From: Zea mays
Lineage: Eukaryota > Streptophyta > Magnoliopsida > Poales > Poaceae
Reading direction: 5' to 3'
Assembly: GCF_902167145.1 (NCBI RefSeq)
Contig: NC_050097.1
Coordinates: 142,873,982-142,937,981 of the forward strand
DNA: 64,000 nt
Each line of letters begins with the position of its first letter. Within the stretch, counting starts at the first letter, position 1. The notes beneath the pieces were generated by a model that was not told the DNA's origin, ran no database searches, and worked only from the letters and a program-made list of their open reading frames with translations. Both the position numbers and the translations under genes were made by a program. Shown here one piece after another: positions 55,133 to 64,000 of the stretch.

Positions 55133-56111
55133 GCAAGTGTCCTTTGACCTATCTCTGTCCTATTCATTATTTAATTCACCTCCCGCATTACACCTTTATA
55201 CCTAAGGATTGACTAGCTTTTGTTATCCATGTCCTTGTTTACCTATTTGGGTTGGATTATTACTGTTTAGCTTTATGCTATTGCTCAACTCTAATCAATG
55301 AACATGATGAGATTATCTATGATACGCTGTTTTCCCTTCTCTTATTATGATGTTGTACTTGTGGTATTCAAGGGGGCTCGAGCGGTTTCTCGAGTGCCTC
55401 TCCGTAAGGACCTGTTCTATGGATGACCGCCCGGGAAAACAGTGCAACCATGAGGGTGGAATGGGGTGTCCTTAGCTGAATAATTAGAGGATCCGGGGTG
55501 TAGTTCACTTAGCCGTCGTGCCGTCAATGGGGCTCGGTGTATGCGGCTCGCTCTGCCAAGTTTGGGTTCGCCCCTTGGGGAGGAGTGCGGTGCATTTAGG
55601 AAACCTAACGGGTGGCTACAGCCCCGGGGAATCTTTGTAAAGGCTACGTAGTGAAACCCTGCCTATTCACCTTGGTAGTGTTTAAGGGTTTGATCGGCCC
55701 GAGGCAAGAGGGAATCACGGCTTGTGGGTAAAGTGCACAACCTCTACAGAGTGTTATGAAACTGATATATCAGCCATGCTCGCGGTTATGAGCGGCCAAG
55801 GGAGCTCCAGTGATTAGTGGTACTTGATCAGAGACATTGTGGTACAGGTGGTTATGAGATCGATGGTTTTGGTTATGACTATGGTGCTGGTAAGTGGTAT
55901 TCTTTCCGTTTGGAAAGGGTACATCGGGTTAATAACTTGGGTTAATGCTAAAACTTGGCTTTCTACTAGTAAATAATAATCTGACCAACTAAAAGCAACT
56001 GCTTGACTTATCCCCACATAAAGCTAGTCCACTACAGCCAAACAGGATACTTGCTGAGTATGTTGATGTGTACTCACCCTTGCTCTACACACCAAACCCC
56101 CCCCCCCCCAG

Positions 56112-56197
56112 GTTGTCAGCATTGCAACCACTGCTCGGGCGAAGATGAAGCTGTGGAAGGAGACTTCCAGGAGTTCCAAGACTACGACGAGTTCTAG
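56112..56197 (+). other. LTR-embedded exon-like frame (exon 3) with stop, A2
   Basis: Eighty-six bases after a long C-run acceptor, ending TAG at 56195-56197. Frame and length equal A1 2859-2944 despite a different C-run length, as expected if the C run is intronic. Confidence 0.45.
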
Positions 56198-56456
56198 GTG
56201 TGGGTTAGCGGCAACCCCCAGTCGGCTGCCTGTGAAGGCCGCGTTATCTACGTTTCTTTTCCGCACTTTGATTTATTGTAAGAACTATATGGATGTCTCA
56301 GACGTATGATGTAATCGACTATTATCCCTTTTAATACTATTTTGAGCACTGTGTGATGATGTCCATATTATGTAACTGCTGTGTACGTGAATAACTGATC
56401 CTGGCACGTACATGGTTCGCATTCGGTTTGCCTTCTAAAACCGGGTGTGACATAAG

Positions 56457-56468
56457 TGGTATCAGAGC
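56457..56468 (+). other. Primer-binding site of A2
   Basis: TGGTATCAGAGC, four bases after the LTR, is the standard initiator tRNA-Met primer site. Confidence 0.92.
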
Positions 56469-56712
56469 CGTGCTGACTGTAGGACCGCTAACCTAGAGTA
56501 GAATGGTCGTTCTAAGGACTATAGACCTCTGTCCCTGCCTTGACTTTGATATCTCTTCAAAAGTTGGTCATACCGACCAAACCTATGTTCTCCTATATAT
56601 TATACCTTGCTGAAAAACATGTTTTATTCTAATCCTTCATTCACTTATGATTCATTATTTGCTGGTCATATTGATTCTGTTCTCACCCTTTTGCTTGCGA
56701 TGTCTTTTGTAG

Positions 56713-57726
56713 ATGGCTCGCCTTAGACACACTGCACGAAAGTCAGTCATCCCCTTCTTACCCTCTCGCCTTGCTGAGCGTCCGCTTCGCCGTCCCGTGG
56801 CCGGACAGTCCAGCCACTTGGAGAGACTACACCACCGCATGCGTGAGGAGCAGGAGCGTCGACGACAGGAGCAGCAGAGCTCTTCCTTCTCGCTCCACCA
56901 GGAGATAGAGTCTGTGAGGAGCTGCTCCCCTGTGCTTCCTCTGGAGCCGCCCCCTGCACCACCACTGGGCGCCCCAGCTTCTGGAGCAGCTGCTGGAGGA
57001 GACCCAGACGACGGAGATGGCGACGACAGCTCGAGCCACGACACCGACTTCTCTGCTAACCCTGAGCCGGAAGGATGGGTTGCTCGACCCATCACTCGCG
57101 ACGCTGCTCGCGGGTGTCACTTCCACGATGCGCTCGACACCCTGCTACGTCGGGCATTTAACCGGCATACTTGGTCCGTCGAGTATCGCTGTGTGGTCTA
57201 CCAGCATAGTCGCGGGGTCTACCCGGACCGCTGGGAGGCGACTTGCTTGGTGCGCTGCCCGGAGAACAGTCTCCAGGGTGCAGAGGCCTGTTCAGAGCAC
57301 TATTCTATCTCTGAGCGGGACTCAGCTGAGGCAGCCATGCAAGATGCTGCACGGCGTGCGCTTTCGCACTACTGCTCGGTTTTCGGTGGGGCAGCTGATG
57401 GTCTTGACCTGAAGTATTACCCCCGCCGTCCATCTGGCAGCACAGGAGGCGTGATTGTTTCACCTGTCGGTGAGGGCAATCCTAGGTTGAGCAGCACAGT
57501 CAACCTAGCCGCCGTGCTAAACACGGAGCTGGACCATGCATTAGATGAGCTGAGTAGGGCTCGTGCTGAGATCGCCCAGTTGCGGGCTGAGCGCGCGGAA
57601 CGTCGTCACTTGGATGGTGGTTCCCCCGCTCCCGTCGGGATTCAGCACCCGTACCGCTCACCTCAGCGTGGACACCAGTCTTATGGCAATCCCGCCTGCA
57701 AGACCAAGATAACTCTAGAACCATAG
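56713..57726 (+). CDS. A2 extra ORF before gag (337 aa; alpha/beta domain plus coiled coil)
   Basis: An intact frame starting at ATG 56713, directly after TCTTTTGTAG. Residues 1-60 are basic (MARLRHTARKS; LHHRMREEQERRRQEQQ), and 70-125 are Pro/Ala/Asp-rich and probably disordered. Residues about 157-224 form a compact domain: EYRCVVYQHSRGVYPDRWEA, TCLVRCPEN, then SERDSAEAAMQDAARRALSHYC, where the final A..AA..AL helix recalls dsRNA-binding motifs. Residues 263-298 form a coiled coil (ELDHALDELSRARAEIAQLR). T1 has a counterpart (37691-38545) with the same order but little direct identity. No membrane segment or catalytic motif is recognised. Its function is unknown; RNA binding is a hypothesis. 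Confidence 0.78.
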   Translation: MARLRHTARKSVIPFLPSRLAERPLRRPVAGQSSHLERLHHRMREEQERRRQEQQSSSFSLHQEIESVRSCSPVLPLEPPPAPPLGAPASGAAAGGDPDDGDGDDSSSHDTDFSANPEPEGWVARPITRDAARGCHFHDALDTLLRRAFNRHTWSVEYRCVVYQHSRGVYPDRWEATCLVRCPENSLQGAEACSEHYSISERDSAEAAMQDAARRALSHYCSVFGGAADGLDLKYYPRRPSGSTGGVIVSPVGEGNPRLSSTVNLAAVLNTELDHALDELSRARAEIAQLRAERAERRHLDGGSPAPVGIQHPYRSPQRGHQSYGNPACKTKITLEP

Positions 57727-58131
57727 ATCGTTAGAGTTGGATCTTGTAATTAATACGAAATATATATACATAGAAGCTTCAGTCTTAGCGTTAGTCTCAG
57801 TCTTAGTTAGTCTTAGTTAGACAGGGTAGTTTGCTATATCCTGTGCATTTATGTTTGTCATGATGAACTATGATTGGTTTGGATCTTTGTAATGATTGTC
57901 ACCAGAGTGTGGGTATCCCCTGCATTTTGGTATACCTATTATGTTAATAAAGTTAGTTATATAGTTGGGAAACCTTTTATTCCACTTTCCTTTCTATCTG
58001 AGAAGCTGTGTGGTCTGTGTTGGAGATCAGTGAAGATGCTCACCTGCTCAGTGCTGTTGAAGAATTCTATTCTCTTTCCTTATGCTGCAAGATCTGCCAG
58101 ATCAGTTCTGATGTGTGGTTGCATTCTGCAG
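57727..58131 (+). other. Spacer between A2 extra ORF and gag
   Basis: About 400 bp, T-rich, ending GTGTGGTTGCATTCTGCAG immediately before the gag ATG, a good splice-acceptor context. The gag frame happens to be open upstream to 57874, but those codons show no gag character. Confidence 0.6.
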
Positions 58132-61100
58132 ATGTCAGAAAACAGGCGCAGAGGAGGAAGGCGTGCTCAGCAGGAGCGAGCCGCTCAACAGGAGGAGGCG
58201 CCCCAGCAGCAGCAGCTGCCACCCCCGCCCCCGATGTCCATCGAGCAGATGTTTCTGATGCAGACTCAGGCAGTTCAGGCCATCGGTCAGACTTTGGCCG
58301 CCATTCAGCAGCAGCAGCAGCAGCAAGCCCCACCTCAGCCTCAGATGCCTCAGATGCCCAGAGACAAGCGTGCTGAATTCATGAGAGGTCATCCACCAAC
58401 GTTCGCTCATTCTTCTGACCCTATGGATGCTGAAGATTGGCTGCGCACCGTGGAGCGGGAGTTGCATACCGCTCAGTGTGATGACAGGGAGAAAGTCTTG
58501 TATGGTCCCCGTCTGTTGAGAGGAGCAGCCCAATCATGGTGGGAGTCTTACCTCGCCACCCATGCCAACCCCGACACCATCACTTGGGAAGAATTCAGAG
58601 GTAGCTTTCGTCAGTACCATGTTCCTGCAGGTCTGATGACAGTGAAGAAGGAGGAGTTCCTGGCCCTCAAGCAAGGGCCATTGTCTGTCAGTGAGTACCG
58701 GGACAAGTTTCTGCAATTGTCTCGCTATGCTCCTGAAGATGTCAACACCGATGCCAAGCGGCAATACCGTTTCCTGAGAGGCTTGGTTGACCCTCTGCAG
58801 TATCAGCTGATGAACCACACCTTCCCGACATTCCAGCACCTGATTGATAGAGCGATCATGACGGAGAGAAAGCGCAAGGAGATGGAAGATCGTAAACGCA
58901 AGATCAGTGGACCCCAGCCTGGAAGCAGCAGTCGTCCTCGTTTCTCAGGCAATCAACCCCAGCAGTTCAGGCAGAACCAGCGTCCACCTCAGCAGCATCA
59001 GCAGTTTCAAAGGCAGTACCCTCAGAATCAGTACCAGAACCGTCAGAGCAATCAGTCAGGAGGTCAGTTTCAGAAGCAGAATCAGCAAGCACCTCGTCTT
59101 CCTGCCCCAGCAAATCAGCAGAACAGTCAGGCAGCACCAGCTCAGGTTGGAAACAGGGCATGTTTCCACTGTGGAGAGCAAGGCCACTGGGTGATGCAAT
59201 GTCCGAAGAAGGCAGCCCAGCAGCACTCAGGCCCCAATGCCCCAGCAAAGCAGAATGTGCCTCAGCCTGGAGCAGGCAATCGCCCTCAACAGCGCTATAA
59301 TCATGGAAGATTGAATCACTTGGAGGCTGAAGCAGTTCAGGAGACCCCCGGCATGATAGTAGGTATGTTCCCAGTCGACTCCCATATTGCAGAAGTGTTA
59401 TTTGATACTGGAGCAACGCATTCTTTCATTACTGCATCATGGGTAGAAGCACATAATCTTCCAATTACTACCATGTCAACCCCCATTCAAATTGACTCAG
59501 CCGGTGGTAGAATTCGAGCCGATAGCATTTGTTTGAATATAAGTGTAAAAATAAGGGGGATAGCGTTTCCCGCCAACCTTATAGTAATGGGTACTCAGGG
59601 AATAGATGTCATCCTAGGGATGAATTGGTTAGATAAGTATCAGGCAGTTATCAGTTGTGATAAAAGGACAATAAAGTTGGTGTCCCCACTAGGAGAGGAA
59701 GTGGTGACCGAGTTAGTCCCGCCTGAGCCGAAGAAAGGAAGTTGTTATCAGATGGCTGTCGATAGCAGTGAAGCAGATCCAATTGAAAGTATCAAGGTTG
59801 TGTCTGAATTCCCAGATGTGTTTCCAAAGGATTTACCGGGTATGCCACCAGAGCGGAAAGTTGAGTTTGCCATAGAGCTTCTTCCTGGAACCGCCCCCAT
59901 CTTTAAGAGAGCTTACAGAATATCTGGACCAGAGTTGGTTGAGCTTAAGAAGCAAATTGATGAGCTGTCAGAGAAAGGTTACATTCGGCCAAGCACCTCG
60001 CCTTGGGCCGCCCCTGTCCTATTTGTGGAGAAGAAAGATGGCACCAAAAGGATGTGTATCGATTACCGAGCTTTGAATGAGGTCACGATCAAGAACAAGT
60101 ATCCCTTGCCCAGAATAGAAGATCTGTTCGACCAGTTGAGAGGAGCCAGTGTGTTCTCCAAGATTGATCTGAGGTCAGGTTATCATCAGCTCAGGATCCG
60201 ACCTTCGGACATTCCGAAGACGGCATTCATTTCCAAGTATGGGTTGTATGAGTTCACAGTGATGTCTTTTGGTTTGACCAATGCGCCAGCATTCTTCATG
60301 AACTTGATGAACAGTGTATTCATGGATTATCTCAATAAGTTTGTGGTGGTATTCATTGATGACATTCTGGTTTATTCTCAAAGCGAAGAAGAGCATGCAG
60401 ATCATTTGAGGATGGTGTTGCAGAGATTGCGAGAGCACCAGTTGTATGCAAAGTTGAGCAAATGTGAGTTCTGGATCAGTGAAGTCCTATTCTTGGGTCA
60501 CATAATCAACAAGGAAGGATTGGCTGTGGATCCGAAGAAAGTGGCAGACATTTTGAACTGGAAAGCGCCAACAGATGCTAGAGGAATCAAGAGTTTCATT
60601 GGAATGGCCGGATATTATCGGCGATTCATTGAAGGGTTTTCGAAGATTGCGAAACCAATGACAGCATTGCTAGGCAACAAAGTTGAGTTCAAGTGGACCC
60701 AGAAATGCCAAGAGGCCTTTGAAGCGCTGAAAGAGAAGTTGACTACAGCGCCTGTCCTAGTCTTGCCTGATGTGCACAAGCCCTTTTCGGTGTATTGCGA
60801 TGCTTGCTACACAGGTTTGGGATGTGTGTTGATGCAAGAGGGAAGAGTTGTGGCTTACTCGTCCCGACAGCTGAAGGTTCATGAGAAGAATTACCCAATC
60901 CATGATCTAGAGTTGGCAGCAGTGGTTCACGCACTGAAGACATGGAGGCACTATTTGTATGGACAGAAGTGCGATGTTTACACAGATCACAAGAGTCTGA
61001 AGTACATATTCACTCAGTCAGAGTTGAATATGAGGCAGCGAAGATGGTTAGAGTTGATCAAAGACTATGAGTTGGAGATTCATTACCATCCAGGCAAAGC

Positions 61101-62688
61101 AAACGTAGTGGCAGATGCTTTGAGCAGAAAGAGTCAAGTCAATCTGATGGTCGCTCGTCCGATGCCTTATGAGTTGGCCAAAGAGTTTGACAGGTTGAGT
61201 CTCGGATTTCTGAACAATTCGCGAGGAGTCACAGTTGAGTTGGAACCTACCTTGGAGCGCGAAATCAAAGAAGCGTAGAAGAATGATGAGAAAATCAGTG
61301 AGATCCGGCGACTGATTCTAGAAGGCAAAGGCAAAGATTTTCGAGAGGATGCAGAAGGCGTGATATGGTTCAAAGACCGCTTGTGTGTTCCCAATGTCCA
61401 GTCTATTCGGGAGTTGATTCTTAAGGAAGCTCATGAGACAGCTTATTCGATTCACCCTGGTAGTGAGAAGATGTATCAGGATCTGAAGAAGAAATTCTGG
61501 TGGTACGGAATGAAGAGGGAAATCGCAGAGCATGTGGCTAAGTGCGATAGTTGTCGAAGAATTAAGGCAGAACACCAGAGACCTGCTGGATTGTTGCAAC
61601 CGTTGCAGATCCCTCAGTGGAAATGGGATGAAATTGGTATGGATTTCATAGTCGGATTGCCTCGCACTCGAGCCGGCTACGATTCTATTTGGGTAGTGGT
61701 GGACCGTTTGACCAAGTCAGCCCACTTCATACCTGTCAAGACCAGCTACAACAGTGCAGTATTGGCAGAGTTGTACATGTCTCGGATCGTTTGCCTTCAT
61801 GGTGTGCCAAAGAAGATAGTGTCAGATAGAGGAACGCAGTTCACCTCTCATTTCTGGCAGCAGTTGCATGAAGCCTTGGGCACGCATCTGAATTTCAGTT
61901 CAGCTTATCATCCGCAGACAGATGGCCAGACCGAAAGGACCAATCAAATTCTCGAAGACATGTTGAGAGCCTGTGCGTTGCAAGATCAGTCCGAATGGGA
62001 TAAGCGATTGCCTTATGCAGAGTTTTCCTATAACAACAGTTATCAGGCCAGTTTGAAGATGTCACCGTTTCAAGCGCTTTATGGAAGGAGTTGTAGAACT
62101 CCGTTGCAATGGGATCAGCCTGGAGAAAAGCAAGTGTTTGGGCCAGACATTTTGCTTGAAGCCGAAGAGAACATCAAGATGGTCCGGGAGAATCTGAAGA
62201 TAGCGCAATCGAGGCAGTGAAGCTATGCAGACACAAGAAGAAGAGAGCTGAGTTTTGAAGTCGGAGACTTTGTCTATCTGAAAGTGTCACCGATCAGAGG
62301 AGTCAGAAGATTCGGAGTGAAAGGCAAGCTAGCACCCCGCTACATTGGTCCGTATCAGATTCTTGCAAGACGAGGAGAAGTGGCCTATCAGCTCAGTTTG
62401 CCAGAGAGTTTGTCTGCTGTGCATAATGTCTTTCATGTGTCTCAGTTGAAGAAGTGCTTGCGTGTGCCAGAAGAGCAGTTGCCAGTGGAAGGTCTTGAGG
62501 TCCAGGAGGACTTGACCTACGTTGAGAAGCCAGTGCAAATCCTTGAGGTTGCAGACCGAGTCACCCGAAGGAAGACCATCAGAATGTGCAAAGTCAGATG
62601 GAATCACCACTCTGAGGAAGAAGCAACCTGGGAGCGTGAAGATGATCTAGTGGCCAAGTACCCAGAGCTCTTTGCTAGCCAGCCCTGA
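58132..62688 (+). pseudogene. gag-pol: A2 gag-pol polyprotein with chromodomain (two nonsense codons)
   Basis: A single frame from ATG 58132 ([15 protein letters not shown]) to TGA 62686-62688, interrupted only by TAG 61276-61278 and TGA 62218-62220. In order: Gln-rich N-terminus; gag core ([20 protein letters not shown]); zinc knuckle [14 protein letters not shown] (codon about 344); protease [13 protein letters not shown] (about 424); RT ([21 protein letters not shown] at about 741); RNase H ([26 protein letters not shown]); integrase (HPGSEKMYQD ... [45 protein letters not shown]); GPY/F ([12 protein letters not shown]); chromodomain ending EEATWEREDDL. The first stop lies between RNase H and integrase, the second between the integrase core and GPY/F. 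Both fit C-to-T changes. Without them this would look like a complete polyprotein. Gag-pol is one frame, usual for this lineage. Confidence 0.92.
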
Positions 62689-62724
62689 ATCTCGAGGGCG
62701 AGATTCTTTTAAGGGGGATAGGTT
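62689..62724 (+). other. A2 polypurine tract region
   Basis: CTCGAGGGCGAGATTCTTTT followed by AAGGGGGATAGGTT, directly before the 3' LTR; identical to A1 479-514. Confidence 0.88.
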
Positions 62725-64000
62725 TGTAACGCCCCGAATTTTGCAGTTGAATTTTTTCTTTTCTTTACTCGCCAAAATTCGGGCGTTACCTTTTCTTTCT
62801 CTTTTTCCCTTCGCTAAACCTTGACCTTTTCCAAAGTTCTAGCGGGATTCGGTTTGGATTTCCCGTGTAAGAAAAACCCTAAATACTTTATGTTGTTTGA
62901 TGCACCATGCCGAACCTTGCATTTCTTTGGATTGCTTTGAAAGTGCAAATGCATTCATGTAGGAAGATCGGATTTCGAAAATGAGGAGAAGATCTTTTCT
63001 TTCTTTTTCTCTCTCTTTCTCTCTCCTCTTTTTCTCTCTCTCCCGCGCCGTGGGCCGACCCCGGCCGGCCCAGCCGCCCCTGCGCCCCCCCCCCCTTGGG
63101 CCCAATTGGCCCATGCCGCCCCCCACCTCCCCTTTTTCCCCAAACCCTCTCCCTCTCCCTCTCATTTTTTTCCCTCTCTCATTCTCTCCCTAGCCGCCGC
63201 CCCTACCCGCCCCCTGCCCTAGCGCCGCCCCTGCCCTAAGCCACCGCCGCCCCCTGCCGGCCGCCCCTCGCCGTCGCTCCCCAACGCCGGTGAGCCCTCC
63301 TCCCTCTCTCCCTCCTCCCTCCCTCTCCCCTCCCCCTCCTCTCTCCTCGCCCGGCCGCCCGGTCGTGCCCCCCAGCCGGCGCGCCCCTGGCCGCGCCCGG
63401 CCGCCCGCCTGGCCGCGCGCGCCCTGGCCGCCCGCCCGGCCGCGCCCCCGCCCCTGCGTGCTCGGCCGCCCAGCCGGCCGGTTCAACCGCCCCTAGGGCC
63501 GGTTCAACCGCCCCCCCCCCCCCTCTGTTTTTTTTTATTTACTTTCTGTGATCATAGCTATTTTATTTTAGGTAAGCTAATCATTGTTCATGCCATTGAA
63601 ATAGGAAGTTTAATTTAAAATTCCGTTATGCTAGTTGATTCATGTAGTTAATTGTTTACCTCGTGCAATGTTGATCAACTTAAAATGATTAGGTTCTCAC
63701 TAGTGCATATAACGGAATTCTTTTGTTAAGAACCAATTGTAATTGATCGTTAGTGCATAAGATTTAACCCCCTGCGAGACCTTTTCCCGTTTCTTTCTAA
63801 CCATAACAAATGCGATATCGAATGTCATACTTGATGCATATTCACTTTATTTGTCATCTTGTATGGTGTACTGTTCTTTTGTATTAAATATGTGGATGGA
63901 TGTATGTATGTTTGCAAATCGCATAGAGAACGATCCGGTCGAAGAGCCCGAGGAGCTCGCAGGAGAAGCCCCTAAGCAGCAGTCGTTTGGTGGAGGCAAG
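62725..64000 (+). repeat. A2 3' LTR (partial; continues beyond the window)
   Basis: The first 1276 bp of the LTR, aligned with 53839 onward. Differences include a shorter T/ATTTT tract near 63530 and small changes in GC-rich repeats near 63080 and 63390. Exon-like segment 63927-63995 is present up to its GC donor. Confidence 0.95.

Larger units (their letters stand above)
53839..56452 (+). repeat. A2 5' LTR (2614 bp)
   Basis: TGTAACGCCCCG ... CCGGGTGTGACA. Hairpin at 53841-53902 as in A1. The A1 TATA position reads GTGTAAGAAAAACCC here. Splice-donor-like CCG/GTGAGC at 54400/54401; exon-like segments 55064-55132 and 56112-56197. GC-rich tract 54150-54630. Confidence 0.95.
53839..64000 (+). 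mobile_element. A2: nearly intact Del/Tekay-type chromovirus (right end off-window)
   Basis: The element has a complete 5' LTR (53839-56452), initiator-Met primer site, an extra ORF, a gag-pol frame that would be continuous but for two stops, a polypurine tract and at least 1276 bp of the 3' LTR. It is inserted in A3, a reversed LTR of its own family. LTR copies are very similar over the visible overlap, with differences mainly in homopolymer and repeat lengths. Confidence 0.93.

Noticed and set aside
56457..56468. tRNA-like string at the primer sites
   Set aside because: Only the 12-13 bases complementary to the 3' end of initiator tRNA-Met are present; there is no tRNA gene.

Overview
This window looks like intergenic heterochromatin from a large grass genome, most likely maize or a close relative. 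I see no host gene, tRNA, rRNA, CRISPR array or bacterial feature. Almost every base belongs to LTR retrotransposons inserted into one another. The species call rests on the families: a Huck-like Ty3/gypsy LTR, a Sirevirus-type Ty1/copia element with CACCGGAC/GTCCGGTG palindromes, Del/Tekay-type chromodomain elements with multi-kilobase LTRs, and Tat-lineage elements with antisense extra ORFs. Family names are from memory and were not searched.

Left nest (1-16887). The base is an antisense LTR, B (6237-6861 plus 14081-16887). A Huck-like element H (3202-6236, minus) sits in B, and a chromodomain element A1 (1-3201, plus) interrupts the gag of H. Separately, a non-autonomous Tat element Z (6862-14075, minus) is inserted in B with target duplication GCACA. 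Z has a gag and a spliced, antisense-encoded gene with its own candidate promoter, but no pol. A 489-bp unassigned stretch (16888-17376) separates the two nests.

Right nest (17377-64000). The base is a decayed Tat element G3 on the plus strand: LTR 17377-18500, gag, protease, RT, RNase H, integrase, then a minus-strand antisense ORF. It is split three times: by an apparently young copia/Sirevirus S1 (19197-28101, minus, duplication GGCGT) in gag; by a 14.95-kb chromovirus T1 with 4.35-kb LTRs (32912-47861, plus, duplication ATGGG) in integrase; and by an antisense LTR A3 (52789-53838) downstream of the antisense ORF. A3 is itself split by A2 (53839 to beyond 64000, plus), a nearly intact member of the same family as A1 and A3.

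How the parts work: each complete element carries LTR promoters, a primer-binding site, gag (particle protein), protease, reverse transcriptase, RNase H and integrase, and a polypurine tract before the 3' LTR. The less expected content is: (i) an extra ORF before gag in both T1 and A2, with an alpha/beta domain faintly like a dsRNA-binding motif plus a coiled coil; (ii) splice-acceptor-like AG placed directly before the ATG of both this ORF and gag; (iii) phase-matched exon-like open frames split inside the LTRs of both chromovirus families; (iv) hairpins at LTR starts and around TATA boxes; and (v) antisense spliced genes in Z and G3.
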